Part shown: positions 50,979 to 60,470 of the stretch, one piece after another
Layout: each line of letters begins with the position of its first letter
Position numbering within the stretch: the first letter of the stretch is position 1
NCBI GenBank assembly: GCA_034142505.1
Contig: JAWZDV010000030.1
Location: forward strand, 47,360-111,359
DNA from: Hungatella_A sp034142505
Lineage (GTDB): Bacteria > Bacillota > Clostridia > Lachnospirales > Lachnospiraceae
DNA: 64,000 bases
Reading direction: 5' to 3'
Position numbers and translations under genes: made by a program
The notes under the pieces: generated by a model
Seen by the model: only the letters and a program-made list of their open reading frames with translations
What the model was told of the DNA's origin: nothing
Database searches by the model: none

Positions 50979-51977
50979 ATGAAGACAAAAAATAAACGGA
51001 TTGTAAAGATTCTTGCATTCATTATTTTACTTGCAGCAGCCGGCTGCATTATCGCCTACAAGGGCTTTTATGCCAGAGTTTACAATCAATCCAACGTGGC
51101 ACAAAATACGGAAATTGGCAGTCTTGTGCAGGAATTGACACTGGAGCAAATCGTCACCGACATGGTGAATTTTCCCGACCGGTTTGCGGGCACAAAATCC
51201 AACGCCGAAGCAGGGCAGTATATCCGCAACTACTTCAAACATGCAGGACTGCAGCCGTATATGGATCAGGAGGAAGGTTATTATCACAGCTTTCATGCAA
51301 CATGGCTGAAGAATTCTGCTTACTATAATCTCTCAGTCAATGGAACCGTGGAAAATGTGGCAGGGAAGATCATGGGGGCCGACTCCACGAAAGCAGTTGT
51401 CATTTCCGCTCACTTTGACTCTTTCATGAGCAAGGGCGTTTTGGACAATGCCTCCGGCGTAGGGGTTCTGCTGGAGCTTTCCAAGCGGCTGGCAAAACAG
51501 TTTCCGCCCGGAACGTATCCGGTGGACCTTGTATTTGCTGCATTTAATGCGGAGGAGTGTGGATTGGAGGGAAGCAGACCGTTCTATGAAGATATATCCG
51601 GGCGCTATGAAGAATTTTATAATATCAATATGGATGTGGTAGGCGCTTTGGACAAGCCCCTCGCGTTCCACAACCTGGATGCAGGCTCCGAACCTCTTTA
51701 CGCCGATTTCCTGCCGATTTTAAACGAGCATGACGTCCCCGTGGATGAAGCCGCAATCTATGCCGCGGATATTTACAACAATCCTTATGGACGCAGTGAT
51801 CATGTGGCATTTCAGGAAAATGGCCGCTCTGCTATCATTCTCGGCGAATCGAATTTACAGGGGTATACAAACACGCCAAATGACAGCGATATGGCCGCTC
51901 TTGATTTTCCTGAACTGGCAAGGTTGACCGATGCCATTGAGCAGTTTATTGTAACAGCAAATGGGAAAATATACTGA
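50979..51977 (+). CDS. M28-family metallopeptidase, membrane-anchored
   Basis: 332 residues. An N-terminal signal anchor (about 8-27) exports the enzyme. The di-zinc site is complete: His in SAHFDSF, bridging Asp in LDNASGVG, Glu-Glu in NAEECGLEGS, Asp in NMDVVGA and His in YGRSDHVAF. M28 enzymes are aminopeptidases, mostly removing N-terminal residues from peptides. The ATG has AGGAGGG upstream. It is convergent with the VOC gene and seems to be a single-gene unit. Confidence 0.92.
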   Translation: MKTKNKRIVKILAFIILLAAAGCIIAYKGFYARVYNQSNVAQNTEIGSLVQELTLEQIVTDMVNFPDRFAGTKSNAEAGQYIRNYFKHAGLQPYMDQEEGYYHSFHATWLKNSAYYNLSVNGTVENVAGKIMGADSTKAVVISAHFDSFMSKGVLDNASGVGVLLELSKRLAKQFPPGTYPVDLVFAAFNAEECGLEGSRPFYEDISGRYEEFYNINMDVVGALDKPLAFHNLDAGSEPLYADFLPILNEHDVPVDEAAIYAADIYNNPYGRSDHVAFQENGRSAIILGESNLQGYTNTPNDSDMAALDFPELARLTDAIEQFIVTANGKIY

Positions 51978-51983
51978 AGAAGA

Positions 51984-52004
51984 GGAAACGTCATCCACGT
52001 TTCC
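51984..52004. terminator. Hairpin between M28 peptidase and VOC genes
   Basis: An 8-bp stem GGAAACGT/ACGTTTCC with a 5-base loop, placed between the convergent stops at 51977 and 52040. There is no T-run on either strand, so its strength as a terminator is uncertain. Confidence 0.45.
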
Positions 52005-52039
52005 CCTTCACTGCTCTGTCAAAAAATACCATTTCCCCC

Positions 52040-52438
52040 TTACATCATCTGGCTGAATTCCACCTTTTCTTTATTTGGTCCCAGGATTGTAAAAAATCTC
52101 ACTCCGTGGTCCCAGAACGGAAGGTACTGGATCGAGGAATCCAGCATCTCGCAGCCCAGTGTTTTTACCAGTTCAAACGTCTTTTCAATATCGGTGACAT
52201 CAAGCGCCACATGATCGATAGCTCCTGGTCTTTGGGCGGTCTCCTTCTCCTCATAAAGTTCAATCACCAGATTCTTCTGTCTGACAAACACCACCCGGTT
52301 TTCGTTGTTTGTAGTTGAAAATGCCTCCTCAAACCCAAGTTTTCCATAAAACTCAAGAGATGCCCCCATATCTTTCACCGGAATTCCCAAATGCTGAATC
52401 CCTGTCACCAAGTCTTTTACACCTGCTCCCACTTCCAT
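52040..52438 (-). CDS. VOC-superfamily (glyoxalase-like) protein
   Basis: 132 residues from the ATG at 52438, with AGGAGG seven bases upstream. Two beta-alpha-beta-beta-beta modules of the vicinal-oxygen-chelate fold are visible: the first begins IQHLGIPVKDMGASLEFYGKLGF, the second IDHVALDVTDIEKTFELVKTLG. Metal ligands could be His in QHLGI, Glu in VIELYEE, His in DHVAL and a late Glu in KVEFS. It resembles lactoylglutathione lyase or epimerase relatives. It is the last gene of the catabolic operon and may isomerise or open an oxidised sugar intermediate; no specific reaction can be assigned. Confidence 0.85.
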   Translation of the reverse strand: MEVGAGVKDLVTGIQHLGIPVKDMGASLEFYGKLGFEEAFSTTNNENRVVFVRQKNLVIELYEEKETAQRPGAIDHVALDVTDIEKTFELVKTLGCEMLDSSIQYLPFWDHGVRFFTILGPNKEKVEFSQMM

Positions 52439-52454
52439 GCATGTTCCTCCTGCT

Positions 52455-54323
52455 TTATTTAGCCGACATATCCATCTCATAGATTCTCAGTTCAAAAATG
52501 CTGGCATAATCACAACCGTGGGTGGATGTTACTTCAATCTGCACTTCATCACATTCCACACCGCCAAACTCCAGCACATTCAGCCGCTGCCCGTTGTTGG
52601 TAATCACTCTCGTGCCGACAACTGTTCCACCTGATAAAAGTGACACACCGTAATCCTTCACCAATTCCCGTGGCAGTCCCTTCACCTGTCTGTCCCGGAC
52701 ATTCTTGATCATCGACGGCTGAATCTCATGGCTCAAATCCGTATCAAACGTCAGACGCACCTGGTAAACCGGATGTTTTCCATCCAGTTTTGCAGACAAT
52801 ACCTGGCGCTCCTGTAAGGAAGCCGATCTCCAGCAGTTTGTCTTCCCGTCTGCATTTCTGGACACGCCATTCACCACATTCTCCGCCCGGCAGTCTTCCC
52901 ACTCGCTGCTGGCGGTAAGTACTGCCGTCCGGGCCAAGTCCTTCTCATCCTCATTCGCAAAGCCGGGGATAAAACAGTCGTTTTTCAGCAGTTCCTGCTG
53001 CAGTTCCCGGATATGCCGCTCGCCCACCTGTCTCGGTGTACATCCATATCTCACCGCCAGGGCCGCAGCCGTACCCACTGCCTGTCCGCCAACAGCACAG
53101 GTTCCCATCACTCTGGTGGAAGAAAATGCCATCTTCGACGTGCTGATATCGCGGCCCGCCATCATTAAGTTTTCCACGTCCTTACTGCAATAGCAGCGAT
53201 AGGGAATCGTATAACAGCCCTCAAAGTTATAAACCTTTGAGCCGTAGCTTTTTAAATCCCGGATTCCTCCCGGCACATGGACATCCATGGGCCAGCCGCC
53301 ATAAGCCACCGCATCCGCAAAGACCCGGTTGGCCCGCACGTCAAGTTCATTTAAGACATAATCCCCTTCCAGCCTCCGGCTTTCCCGGTACCCGGGCACC
53401 ATGCCGACCCATTCCAGGTCGTAGTTTTCCACCCCATGGTTTCCCTGGTTCTTGATATGGTCCCAGACGCCGTACACGCATTTTAACAGATCATCCCGGA
53501 TCTCTTCTCCCTGCTCAATAATATCGTTGTAATCGCCGCCCAGCTCAATCCACCAATACCCCGCATCCACATTGGAAAACTCCGGCAGCTGGTTCTTCCC
53601 TTCCTCCGGCGCCACCGTCCCGCCGCCGTCCGCCTGGGCACAGATTTCATCTACATGGGAGCGGTACTTTAGGTCCTCCTCCGTGTAGGTATTGGCCCAC
53701 ACCGGCTTTTCAAAGGTCACCGGCTCCCCCCGGTCCGTGGCGAGGAACATGATCGTATTGCCCATGGTATCCTGGTTTGCAGTTTCCGGCGCCGTCGGCT
53801 CCCCAAACTCCGATCTTGCTTCACTGCCAACGCGGGAGGAAGCTCCTGCCATCACTCCGAGGGTCCCATGGCCGGTTGCATCGACAAACAATTTTCCGGT
53901 CAGAACCAGTTCCGTCTCCGTGCTGTTCTGATGACAGACAATGCCGCTGATCTTCCCGTCTTCCATGATGACCTCATCCACATTGGTGTTTAAGTACGCG
54001 GTGATGCGGTCTTCCAGAAAGACTTTTTCCCACAAAATCATATCAAATACCGGGAACGCTGAGTATGGGTTGCGCCGCTTATTTTCCAGCAGTATTTCCT
54101 CCAGTATTCCGGTTTCCCGCAAATCCGGCTTCGAGGAATGGCAGTTTGCCCCCACAATGTGCATCCGGATCTCCGAGCTGGCCGTCCCGCCAAACACAGA
54201 ACGGTTCTGTACAATCGCAACATTTACCCCTTCTCTTGCCGCCGCAACCGCCGCGCAGACTCCCGCGATTCCGCCGCCGGCCACAATCAGATCATAAGCT
54301 GCTTCTTTTTTGCGAAGTGACAT
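52455..54323 (-). CDS. FAD-dependent oxidoreductase with C-terminal discoidin-like domain (second copy)
   Basis: 622 residues from the ATG at 54323, preceded by AAAGGAGG; a longer start has no site. A Rossmann FAD motif VAGGGIAGVCAAVAAAREG and GGTASSEIRMHI open an FAD_oxidored (PF12831-like) body to about 470, including VDATGHGTLGV and the GRDISTSKMAFSSTRVMGTCA block. The last ~145 residues look like an F5/8-type-C sandwich (TASSEWEDCRAENVVNG). There is no signal peptide, so it is cytosolic. It is a paralog of the product at 55411-57312. Substrate unknown; it probably oxidises a sugar or polyol from the operon's importer. Confidence 0.87.
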   Translation of the reverse strand: MSLRKKEAAYDLIVAGGGIAGVCAAVAAAREGVNVAIVQNRSVFGGTASSEIRMHIVGANCHSSKPDLRETGILEEILLENKRRNPYSAFPVFDMILWEKVFLEDRITAYLNTNVDEVIMEDGKISGIVCHQNSTETELVLTGKLFVDATGHGTLGVMAGASSRVGSEARSEFGEPTAPETANQDTMGNTIMFLATDRGEPVTFEKPVWANTYTEEDLKYRSHVDEICAQADGGGTVAPEEGKNQLPEFSNVDAGYWWIELGGDYNDIIEQGEEIRDDLLKCVYGVWDHIKNQGNHGVENYDLEWVGMVPGYRESRRLEGDYVLNELDVRANRVFADAVAYGGWPMDVHVPGGIRDLKSYGSKVYNFEGCYTIPYRCYCSKDVENLMMAGRDISTSKMAFSSTRVMGTCAVGGQAVGTAAALAVRYGCTPRQVGERHIRELQQELLKNDCFIPGFANEDEKDLARTAVLTASSEWEDCRAENVVNGVSRNADGKTNCWRSASLQERQVLSAKLDGKHPVYQVRLTFDTDLSHEIQPSMIKNVRDRQVKGLPRELVKDYGVSLLSGGTVVGTRVITNNGQRLNVLEFGGVECDEVQIEVTSTHGCDYASIFELRIYEMDMSAK

Positions 54324-54364
54324 GTTTAACTTCCTCCTTTTAAACTCCCCGTCTCCCACAGTCC

Positions 54365-55390
54365 TCAGTCTTGAATATCAATAATCACTTTCATCGTCTG
54401 TTCCCGGTTAGCGTCGATAAACCGGTACGCCTCGGTAAAATCACGGAAAGCAAAATGTTTCGTCATCAGCGGCGCCAGTTTTATCTTCCCTTCGCCCACC
54501 AGACGGATGGCATCCACATAATCCTCATGAGTATACATAAACGACGTGTTCAAATCCAGTTCGGAATCATTGAGCTTTGCCAAATCAATATGGGCTTCGC
54601 CCGCAAATACGGCAACCAGGATAATGGTGCCTCCCTTGCGGCAGTTCTGGATTGCCTGATTCATGGTGATGTCATTGCCGGCGCAGTCATAGATCACATC
54701 GGCCTTGTCGGAACCGAAACAGTCGGTCAGCGCCCTGCCAAAGTCCGCCACTTTCGTATTGACCGTAAAGTCCGCCCCCACCTGCTTTGCCATCTCCAGC
54801 CGGTAATCGGAGATATCTGTCACCATCACCTTTTCCGCGCCAAGAGCCTTGCAGGACTGGGCCGTTAAAATTCCAATGGGTCCGCAACCCAGGATGCATA
54901 CCTTGGCTCCCTTGATATCCAGATAGCGTTTTGCCGCATGGATGGTAACGGCCAGCGGCTCGATCATCGCCCCCTCGTCGAAAGACATTCCCTCCGGCAG
55001 CACATCGATTTTGGATGCATCCACCACAAAATATTCACTGGCCGCCCCGGTGGTCTGAAATCCCATCACCTTTAAATGGTCGCAGTCATTGTACTTCCCA
55101 TGGGTGCAGGGATGGCACTGTCCGCAGAATACCTGCGGCTCTATGGTCACCTTCTGGCCGGCTTTCAGCTCTGCCACTCCCGGTCCAGCCTTCACGATCT
55201 CCCCCGACACCTCATGTCCCTGGGTCACGGGATAGGAAGTGTAGGGATGTTCTCCGTGGTACACATGGATATCCGAACCACAGATTCCCATACGCATCAT
55301 TTTTACCAGAACCTCACCCTCGCCCGGCTCCGGTGTTGCTGCCTCTCTGAATTCAATTACGCCTGGCGCTGTCATTACCTGCTGAATCAT
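54365..55390 (-). CDS. Zinc-dependent alcohol/polyol dehydrogenase (MDR family)
   Basis: 341 residues, full MDR length. Catalytic zinc ligands are in GICGSDIHVYHGEHP and GHEVSGE; the structural zinc lobe is CGQCHPCTHGKYNDC. The NAD-binding loop is LGCGPIGILTAQ, followed by an acidic residue in VTDISDYR that favours NAD. It is close to sorbitol, L-idonate and threonine dehydrogenases. It lies between the two FAD oxidoreductase genes, which suggests that the three act on the same molecule in sequence. Confidence 0.9.
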   Translation of the reverse strand: MIQQVMTAPGVIEFREAATPEPGEGEVLVKMMRMGICGSDIHVYHGEHPYTSYPVTQGHEVSGEIVKAGPGVAELKAGQKVTIEPQVFCGQCHPCTHGKYNDCDHLKVMGFQTTGAASEYFVVDASKIDVLPEGMSFDEGAMIEPLAVTIHAAKRYLDIKGAKVCILGCGPIGILTAQSCKALGAEKVMVTDISDYRLEMAKQVGADFTVNTKVADFGRALTDCFGSDKADVIYDCAGNDITMNQAIQNCRKGGTIILVAVFAGEAHIDLAKLNDSELDLNTSFMYTHEDYVDAIRLVGEGKIKLAPLMTKHFAFRDFTEAYRFIDANREQTMKVIIDIQD

Positions 55391-55410
55391 ATATTTTCCT
55401 CCTCTTCAAT

Positions 55411-57312
55411 TTAATAAATCCTGATTTCATAGATATGGGCATTCTCACATCCGTTTGTACCCAGGATAACTACCCGCACGGTGTCCGCCACAACCGTTTT
55501 CCCAAACTCCACAACATTCAGCCTCTGGTGATTGTCCTTCCGCTCACACCGGGCTGCCACCACTCCATCCAGGAGCGCCTCCACCGTATAATCTCTCACC
55601 AGCGTTTCCGCCACTCCACGGGGCTCTTTTTCCATAAATGCTTTCGATACGGAAATACAGCGTTCCTCGCTTAAATCCGGATCAAACACCAGCCGGACCT
55701 GGGAAATCCCGGACGGTTCTTCCAGTTCCAAGACCACCTGCTCTCCGTCCTCCCGGATTCCCTCAGACTTCCATAAGTTGCTCTTACCGCCCTCCCGTCT
55801 CGTAACACCGGAAATAATCTGCTCCACCTCAAATCCATACTGCTGTGAGGTGGCCGACACTTTCGCCGTTCTGGCCTTGTCCTCCGGGTCCTCATTTTTA
55901 CAGCCCGGCACATATAAATCCTGTTTCAATAATTCCTGCTGCAATTCTCTCCTGTGGCTTTTACCATATTCTGCCGGCGTCAAACCGCACAGAGCCGCGT
56001 TCGCCGCCGCAATGCCCACCGCCTCGCCGCCAACCGCGCAGGTCCCCATCACCCGGGCAGACCCCATTGCCAGCTTGGATGCCGAGATATTCCGGCCTGC
56101 CATCATCAGATTGGAGATCGTCCTGGAACAGTAACATCCATAGGGAATCGAATAAAGTCCTTTAAAGGAACGCACTCGGGAGGGAATCTGTCCCTTCGCC
56201 CGGAACCCGGCCGCCACATGCTCATCCATAGGCCAGCCGCCGTAGGCAACCGCGTCCTCAAATATCCGGTTGGCTAAAATGTCATTCTCCGTCAATACGT
56301 AATCGCCCATCAGCCGCCGGCTCTCTCTCATCCCGCCTAAAGTTCCCACCCAGGTAAGCTCATAGTTTTCCGCCCCGTGGTCACCTCCATTTTTAATGTG
56401 GTCCCAGACGCCGTAGACGGTGCGGTACAGCTCATAGCGGATATCCTCGGACTGCTTGATGATATCGTCCCAGTCCCCGCCCAGTTCTATCCACCAGTAA
56501 CCGGATTTCACATCATACTTTTCCACAAGTTCGTCTTCATGGTCCCGGTAATCTTCCCCCGGTTTTAGCACCACCACGTCATCGGCATTGTGATAAACCA
56601 CAATATCCCCGTGGTAACGGTGGACAAAGTCCTCCTCCGTGAAGGTATGCGCCCAGCCTGGTTTCACAAATTTCACCGGATGACCCACATCCTCCGCCAC
56701 AAAATAGATGGTATTCCCCATCGTCTCGCCATCCGCCTGTATCGGCGCGTCCTGTTCCCCATACTCGCCGGCGGCCTCCCGGCCAATCTTATACTCGGCC
56801 CCGGCAAAATAGCCCAGCGTTCCGTTTCCGGTGGCATCCACATAGACCTTTGCCAAAAACTCATAGCGGTTCTCCGTTGTCATCTGGTAACATCCAATCT
56901 TTCGAATCATGGAACCATCCGAATCCACCTCGTCCATGGTGGTATTCATATAAATGTCCAGATTCTCACAATCCTTTGCCGCCGACCACAGAACACCGTC
57001 CCAGATGGAGTAATTGTAACTGTCATTCAAATACTTATTCTCCAGCTGCAGCTCCATCAAAATCCCAGTCTCCGCGGCATCCTTCTTCCCCCAATGGCAG
57101 GAAGCCCCGGATATATGCATTTTCATCTCCGAACTTGCATTTCCCCCAAACACGCTCCTGTCCTGGATCAGCGCTGTCCTCGCGCCCTGTCTGGCGGAAG
57201 CCATGGCGGCGCAGAGTCCGCTCATTCCGCCTCCAGCCACCACCACATCATAACTTTCCCGTATCACTGCCCTCTTTTTCCAGTCAGGCACCTCATGTAT
57301 ATAGTGTTTCAT
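55411..57312 (-). CDS. FAD-dependent oxidoreductase with C-terminal discoidin-like domain (first copy)
   Basis: 633 residues. FAD motif VAGGGMSGLCAAMASARQG, then FGGNASSEMKMHISGASC, VDATGNGTLGY and a GRNISASKLAMGSARVMGTCA block as in its paralog. The C-terminal ~150 residues again look like an F5/8-type-C sandwich (SATSQQYGFEVEQIISGVTR). Conserved GYWWIELGGDWDDIIKQSE is shared with the downstream copy. It begins 5 bases after the MalG-type permease stop. Relatives are often annotated xanthan lyase or hypothetical; the chemistry is unproven. Confidence 0.87.
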   Translation of the reverse strand: MKHYIHEVPDWKKRAVIRESYDVVVAGGGMSGLCAAMASARQGARTALIQDRSVFGGNASSEMKMHISGASCHWGKKDAAETGILMELQLENKYLNDSYNYSIWDGVLWSAAKDCENLDIYMNTTMDEVDSDGSMIRKIGCYQMTTENRYEFLAKVYVDATGNGTLGYFAGAEYKIGREAAGEYGEQDAPIQADGETMGNTIYFVAEDVGHPVKFVKPGWAHTFTEEDFVHRYHGDIVVYHNADDVVVLKPGEDYRDHEDELVEKYDVKSGYWWIELGGDWDDIIKQSEDIRYELYRTVYGVWDHIKNGGDHGAENYELTWVGTLGGMRESRRLMGDYVLTENDILANRIFEDAVAYGGWPMDEHVAAGFRAKGQIPSRVRSFKGLYSIPYGCYCSRTISNLMMAGRNISASKLAMGSARVMGTCAVGGEAVGIAAANAALCGLTPAEYGKSHRRELQQELLKQDLYVPGCKNEDPEDKARTAKVSATSQQYGFEVEQIISGVTRREGGKSNLWKSEGIREDGEQVVLELEEPSGISQVRLVFDPDLSEERCISVSKAFMEKEPRGVAETLVRDYTVEALLDGVVAARCERKDNHQRLNVVEFGKTVVADTVRVVILGTNGCENAHIYEIRIY

Positions 57313-57316
57313 CCCA

Positions 57317-58165
57317 TCACCCTTTCACGGCCCCCGCCGTAAGACCACTGACCAGCTGTTTCCCCAAAAACGTAAAGACGATCAGAATCGGGATAATGGC
57401 AACGGTAGCCGCCGCGCACAGCGGGCCCCATTCCTGACCGAAAAATCCGATATAATCATAGATCGCCATCTGGATATTCTTCAAATTGTTCCCGTTCACC
57501 ATAACGGAGGTGGTGATATACTCATTCCAGGAACCGATGAATATAAATAAACTGGATGCCGCAAAGGACGGCTTCAGCATAGGCGGAATCAGCCTGGTAA
57601 TCAGATAAAGCTGGTCGCACCCGTCAATCTTGGCCGCCTCCTCAATCTCGTAAGGCAGGCCTCTGATCCCGGATATCATCATCCAGATACACAGCGGCAG
57701 ATTGTAAGCCGTGTAAATCAGCGGCATGGTGTACCAGTGGTTCGCCAGACCGAATTTCATCATCAACAGATAGTTGGGAATCAGCAGCACCGAACTTCCT
57801 GTGGAAAGCGGGATGCCGATTACCACAATGTAAAACAGGATTTTCTTCATCGGAAAATTTCTCCGCTCAAACCCGTATGCCGCAATATAGCCAAACCCCA
57901 GCCCCATGGCGATGGCCGCCAGGGAATACAGGGCGCTGTTGAGCACACATTTAAAATAACCCGAGGACAAGATTCTCCCATAGTGGCTCCATGTCACCGC
58001 AAAGCCAATCACCTTGGGCGGATAAGCCGCAATTTCGTTGGTATTCTTCAGTGAGGTCACGATCCCCCAGTAGATCGGGGTGATTGTGATAAATGCCATG
58101 GCAGCCAGTATCAGGATCTCTATGGCAGTCGTGATCCGTTTCTTCATCTTCTTTTCCCTGCTCAT
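57317..58165 (-). CDS. ABC sugar transporter permease, MalG type
   Basis: 282 residues from the ATG at 58165; the ATG two codons earlier touches the AGGAGGG ribosome site. Six predicted membrane segments and the EAA loop YEIEEAAKIDGCDQLYLITR (about 180-200). Second permease of the operon's CUT1 importer. The operon has no ATPase gene, so a shared one is assumed. Confidence 0.93.
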   Translation of the reverse strand: MSREKKMKKRITTAIEILILAAMAFITITPIYWGIVTSLKNTNEIAAYPPKVIGFAVTWSHYGRILSSGYFKCVLNSALYSLAAIAMGLGFGYIAAYGFERRNFPMKKILFYIVVIGIPLSTGSSVLLIPNYLLMMKFGLANHWYTMPLIYTAYNLPLCIWMMISGIRGLPYEIEEAAKIDGCDQLYLITRLIPPMLKPSFAASSLFIFIGSWNEYITTSVMVNGNNLKNIQMAIYDYIGFFGQEWGPLCAAATVAIIPILIVFTFLGKQLVSGLTAGAVKG

Positions 58166-58176
58166 CAACATCCCTC

Positions 58177-59043
58177 CTATATCCTGTAATCACTGAGTTT
58201 AATGTAAAGCACAATAATCAGTGAGGTGATCAACATAATTAAAATGGACAGCGCCGCCGATGTTCCGAACTGATAATACCGGAACCCCAGATTATACTGG
58301 TACAGGGTGATAACATTGGTTGCATCGTTTGGACCGCCGCTTGTCAGCACCTTCGGCACCGTATTGTTGGTAAAGTTGCTCACCGTCAGCACGATGGTGG
58401 ACAGCAGCACGGAGGTCTTGATTAACGGCAGCTTGATATAGCGCAGCAGCTGCAGTCCGGAAGCCCCGTCGATCCTGGCCGCCTCAATCAATGTGGTATC
58501 AAGCCCCTTGAGACCGGCCAGTATCATAATCATGGCATATCCCACAAGCCGCCATACCAGCACAAAAATGAGAGCGATAATGGCAGATGTTTTATTCTGG
58601 ACTACATAAATCGGATCAAGCCCCAGCCCCCTTAAGATCATATTAAACAGCCCAAGATCACCGTTGAACAGCCATCTCCAGAGCAGAGCCGCAACCATCA
58701 TGGAGATAACCCAGGGAATCAGGCCGAACATCTCAATCAGGTAGGCAAACAGCCCTTCCTTCCGGTCAATCCACAGAGCCAGCACCAGACCGATGAAAAC
58801 GGATAATGCGGTCGATACGATGGTAATCATAAATGTAAACTGAAAGGATTTGATCACCCTGCTGTTTTTCAGCAGCGAAGTATAATTCCCCAGTCCCAGA
58901 AATTCCCCTTTTACTAAATAATCCAGTTGAAACAAACTGCAGTAAACCGTGTAAACCAGCGGAATCACAAGAAACAGCAGTAAAATGCCCATGGCCGGAA
59001 TCACATAACCGATTGAAAAATCTTTTCTAGTTGTTTTCTTCAT
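58177..59043 (-). CDS. ABC sugar transporter permease, MalF type
   Basis: 288 residues from the ATG at 59043, with GGAGAG seven bases upstream; an ATG five codons earlier overlaps that site. Six predicted membrane segments; EAA loop TTLIEAARIDGASGLQLLRYI (about 185-205). It pairs with the next permease. A strong hairpin separates it from the binding protein gene. Confidence 0.93.
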   Translation of the reverse strand: MKKTTRKDFSIGYVIPAMGILLLFLVIPLVYTVYCSLFQLDYLVKGEFLGLGNYTSLLKNSRVIKSFQFTFMITIVSTALSVFIGLVLALWIDRKEGLFAYLIEMFGLIPWVISMMVAALLWRWLFNGDLGLFNMILRGLGLDPIYVVQNKTSAIIALIFVLVWRLVGYAMIMILAGLKGLDTTLIEAARIDGASGLQLLRYIKLPLIKTSVLLSTIVLTVSNFTNNTVPKVLTSGGPNDATNVITLYQYNLGFRYYQFGTSAALSILIMLITSLIIVLYIKLSDYRI

Positions 59044-59071
59044 GCAATCACTCTCCATTGTTTTTACTGTA

Positions 59072-59105
59072 TGACAGGCTCCGGCGCCCGCGCCGGAGCC
59101 TGTCA
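59072..59105 (-). other. Strong intercistronic hairpin after the binding protein gene
   Basis: A perfect 15-bp GC-rich stem (59072-59086 with 59091-59105) with a CCCG loop, 9 bases after the stop of the binding-protein gene. The minus strand continues TACAGTAAAAACAATGG, with no T-run, into the permease ribosome site. It probably acts as a partial attenuator or 3' stabiliser that keeps the binding protein in excess. Confidence 0.7.
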
Positions 59106-59114
59106 GCTAAACGG

Positions 59115-60470
59115 TCATCGACTATTATTCGAATTAAATCTGTCTTCTGCTTCCTTCAATGCCGCCAGAGGATCTGCATTTTCTGTCAATACATTCTGAA
59201 CCGGGTAATTTAAATCCAGCTTCCAGCCCACATACGCTTCCGTGTTGGACGGCAGCCAGCCTTCGCCAAAGGCTTTGATCATAGCTTCCATATATTTGTT
59301 CTCATCCGTGATTTCCAGGCTTTCCACCGTTGATTTTCTACACGGAGCCTGGCCGCCCAGTTCAATCCATTTCATATCGGATTCCGGGGAATACATTTTC
59401 TCAACGAACTTTCCGGCCTCCTCTTTGTGCTTGGAACCGGACCACACACCTACAAACCAGCCGTCGATAATGGTTCCGCCCGGAAGGGAGGTGAACTGAA
59501 TCGTATTGCCGTCGAAGGAAGCGGTGCTTCTCAAGTTGGCAAGACGAACCGCGCTGGCAATCGCCATGGCATATTTCCCTGCTGCAAATTCGGTATAAAT
59601 GTCCTCGATGGTGGTGTTGACACTCTCCGCCGGAGTCACGCCGGTATCGATACAGTTCTTCACCCAGTTTACAGCCTCCACACCGGCATCATTGGCCCAG
59701 TTTGCGGTTCCGTCCTCATGGAATAAGTCCCCGTTCTCCTGGAGCAGCCAGTTTACGATGGCCTGTGCGTCATTGGTCTCCGTGGAGAAGGACATGCCCA
59801 TGCCATACCGCTGGATTCCGGAAGCGTCCGTGCCGGTCAAGGCTTTCGCGGTGTCATACAGTTCCTCAAAGGTAGTCGGAACTTCGAGTCCGGCTTCCTT
59901 CAATAAATCTTCCCGGTAGAATAAACCGGTACAGTTCTTGTTAAGCGTCAGCGTGTAATGCTTCCCGTCCCTCTCTCCGAACTGGAAAAACGCGTCATCC
60001 ACATCCGCAATCTCCTCCGGAGTCCAGTCTCCCATAAACAGATTTTCCAGCGGCTCTAAAGCGCCTGCATTTAACACGCCATACATCTCATCTCTCGCAC
60101 ACCACATAATGTCAGGTGCGTCTCCAGTAGTGGAGGCTGCCAGGAATTTACCGGTCATGGTCGCCCAATCCTGGGGTTCCACCACGATCTTCACGCCGGG
60201 ATTCTCCGCCTCGAATTCATCGATCATCTGCTGAAGGGCGACAGAACGTCCGTTTTCCTTGTTCGTCGGATCTAAGAATGTCCACATGCGAATCGTGATA
60301 TCTTCGGTCTTGCCCGCTGTCGTCGTTTCTTTACCCTGGGCGGCTTCGCTCGCCGCGTTGGTTTCTTTTGCCGGATCTGCCGGCTGGGATGCGGAATTGG
60401 AATTGCCGCATCCAAAGAGTGATACTGCCATCACAGATGCCATCAGTACTGCCAATAATTTTCGTTTCAT
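59115..60470 (-). CDS. Extracellular sugar-binding lipoprotein (CUT1 family)
   Basis: 451 residues from the ATG at 60470 with GGGAGG upstream. Lipoprotein signal MKRKLLAVLMASVMAVSLFG with lipid-modified Cys in LFGCGNS (about residue 21). A Ser/Ala/Thr linker leads to the family-1 binding fold (DITIRMWTFLDPTN and FAAGKYAMAIASA). It delivers the substrate to the two permeases downstream. Its ATG overlaps the kinase stop by 4 bases, so both are on one transcript. The ligand is probably a sugar alcohol or a sugar acted on by the two dehydrogenases. Confidence 0.93.
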   Translation of the reverse strand: MKRKLLAVLMASVMAVSLFGCGNSNSASQPADPAKETNAASEAAQGKETTTAGKTEDITIRMWTFLDPTNKENGRSVALQQMIDEFEAENPGVKIVVEPQDWATMTGKFLAASTTGDAPDIMWCARDEMYGVLNAGALEPLENLFMGDWTPEEIADVDDAFFQFGERDGKHYTLTLNKNCTGLFYREDLLKEAGLEVPTTFEELYDTAKALTGTDASGIQRYGMGMSFSTETNDAQAIVNWLLQENGDLFHEDGTANWANDAGVEAVNWVKNCIDTGVTPAESVNTTIEDIYTEFAAGKYAMAIASAVRLANLRSTASFDGNTIQFTSLPGGTIIDGWFVGVWSGSKHKEEAGKFVEKMYSPESDMKWIELGGQAPCRKSTVESLEITDENKYMEAMIKAFGEGWLPSNTEAYVGWKLDLNYPVQNVLTENADPLAALKEAEDRFNSNNSR

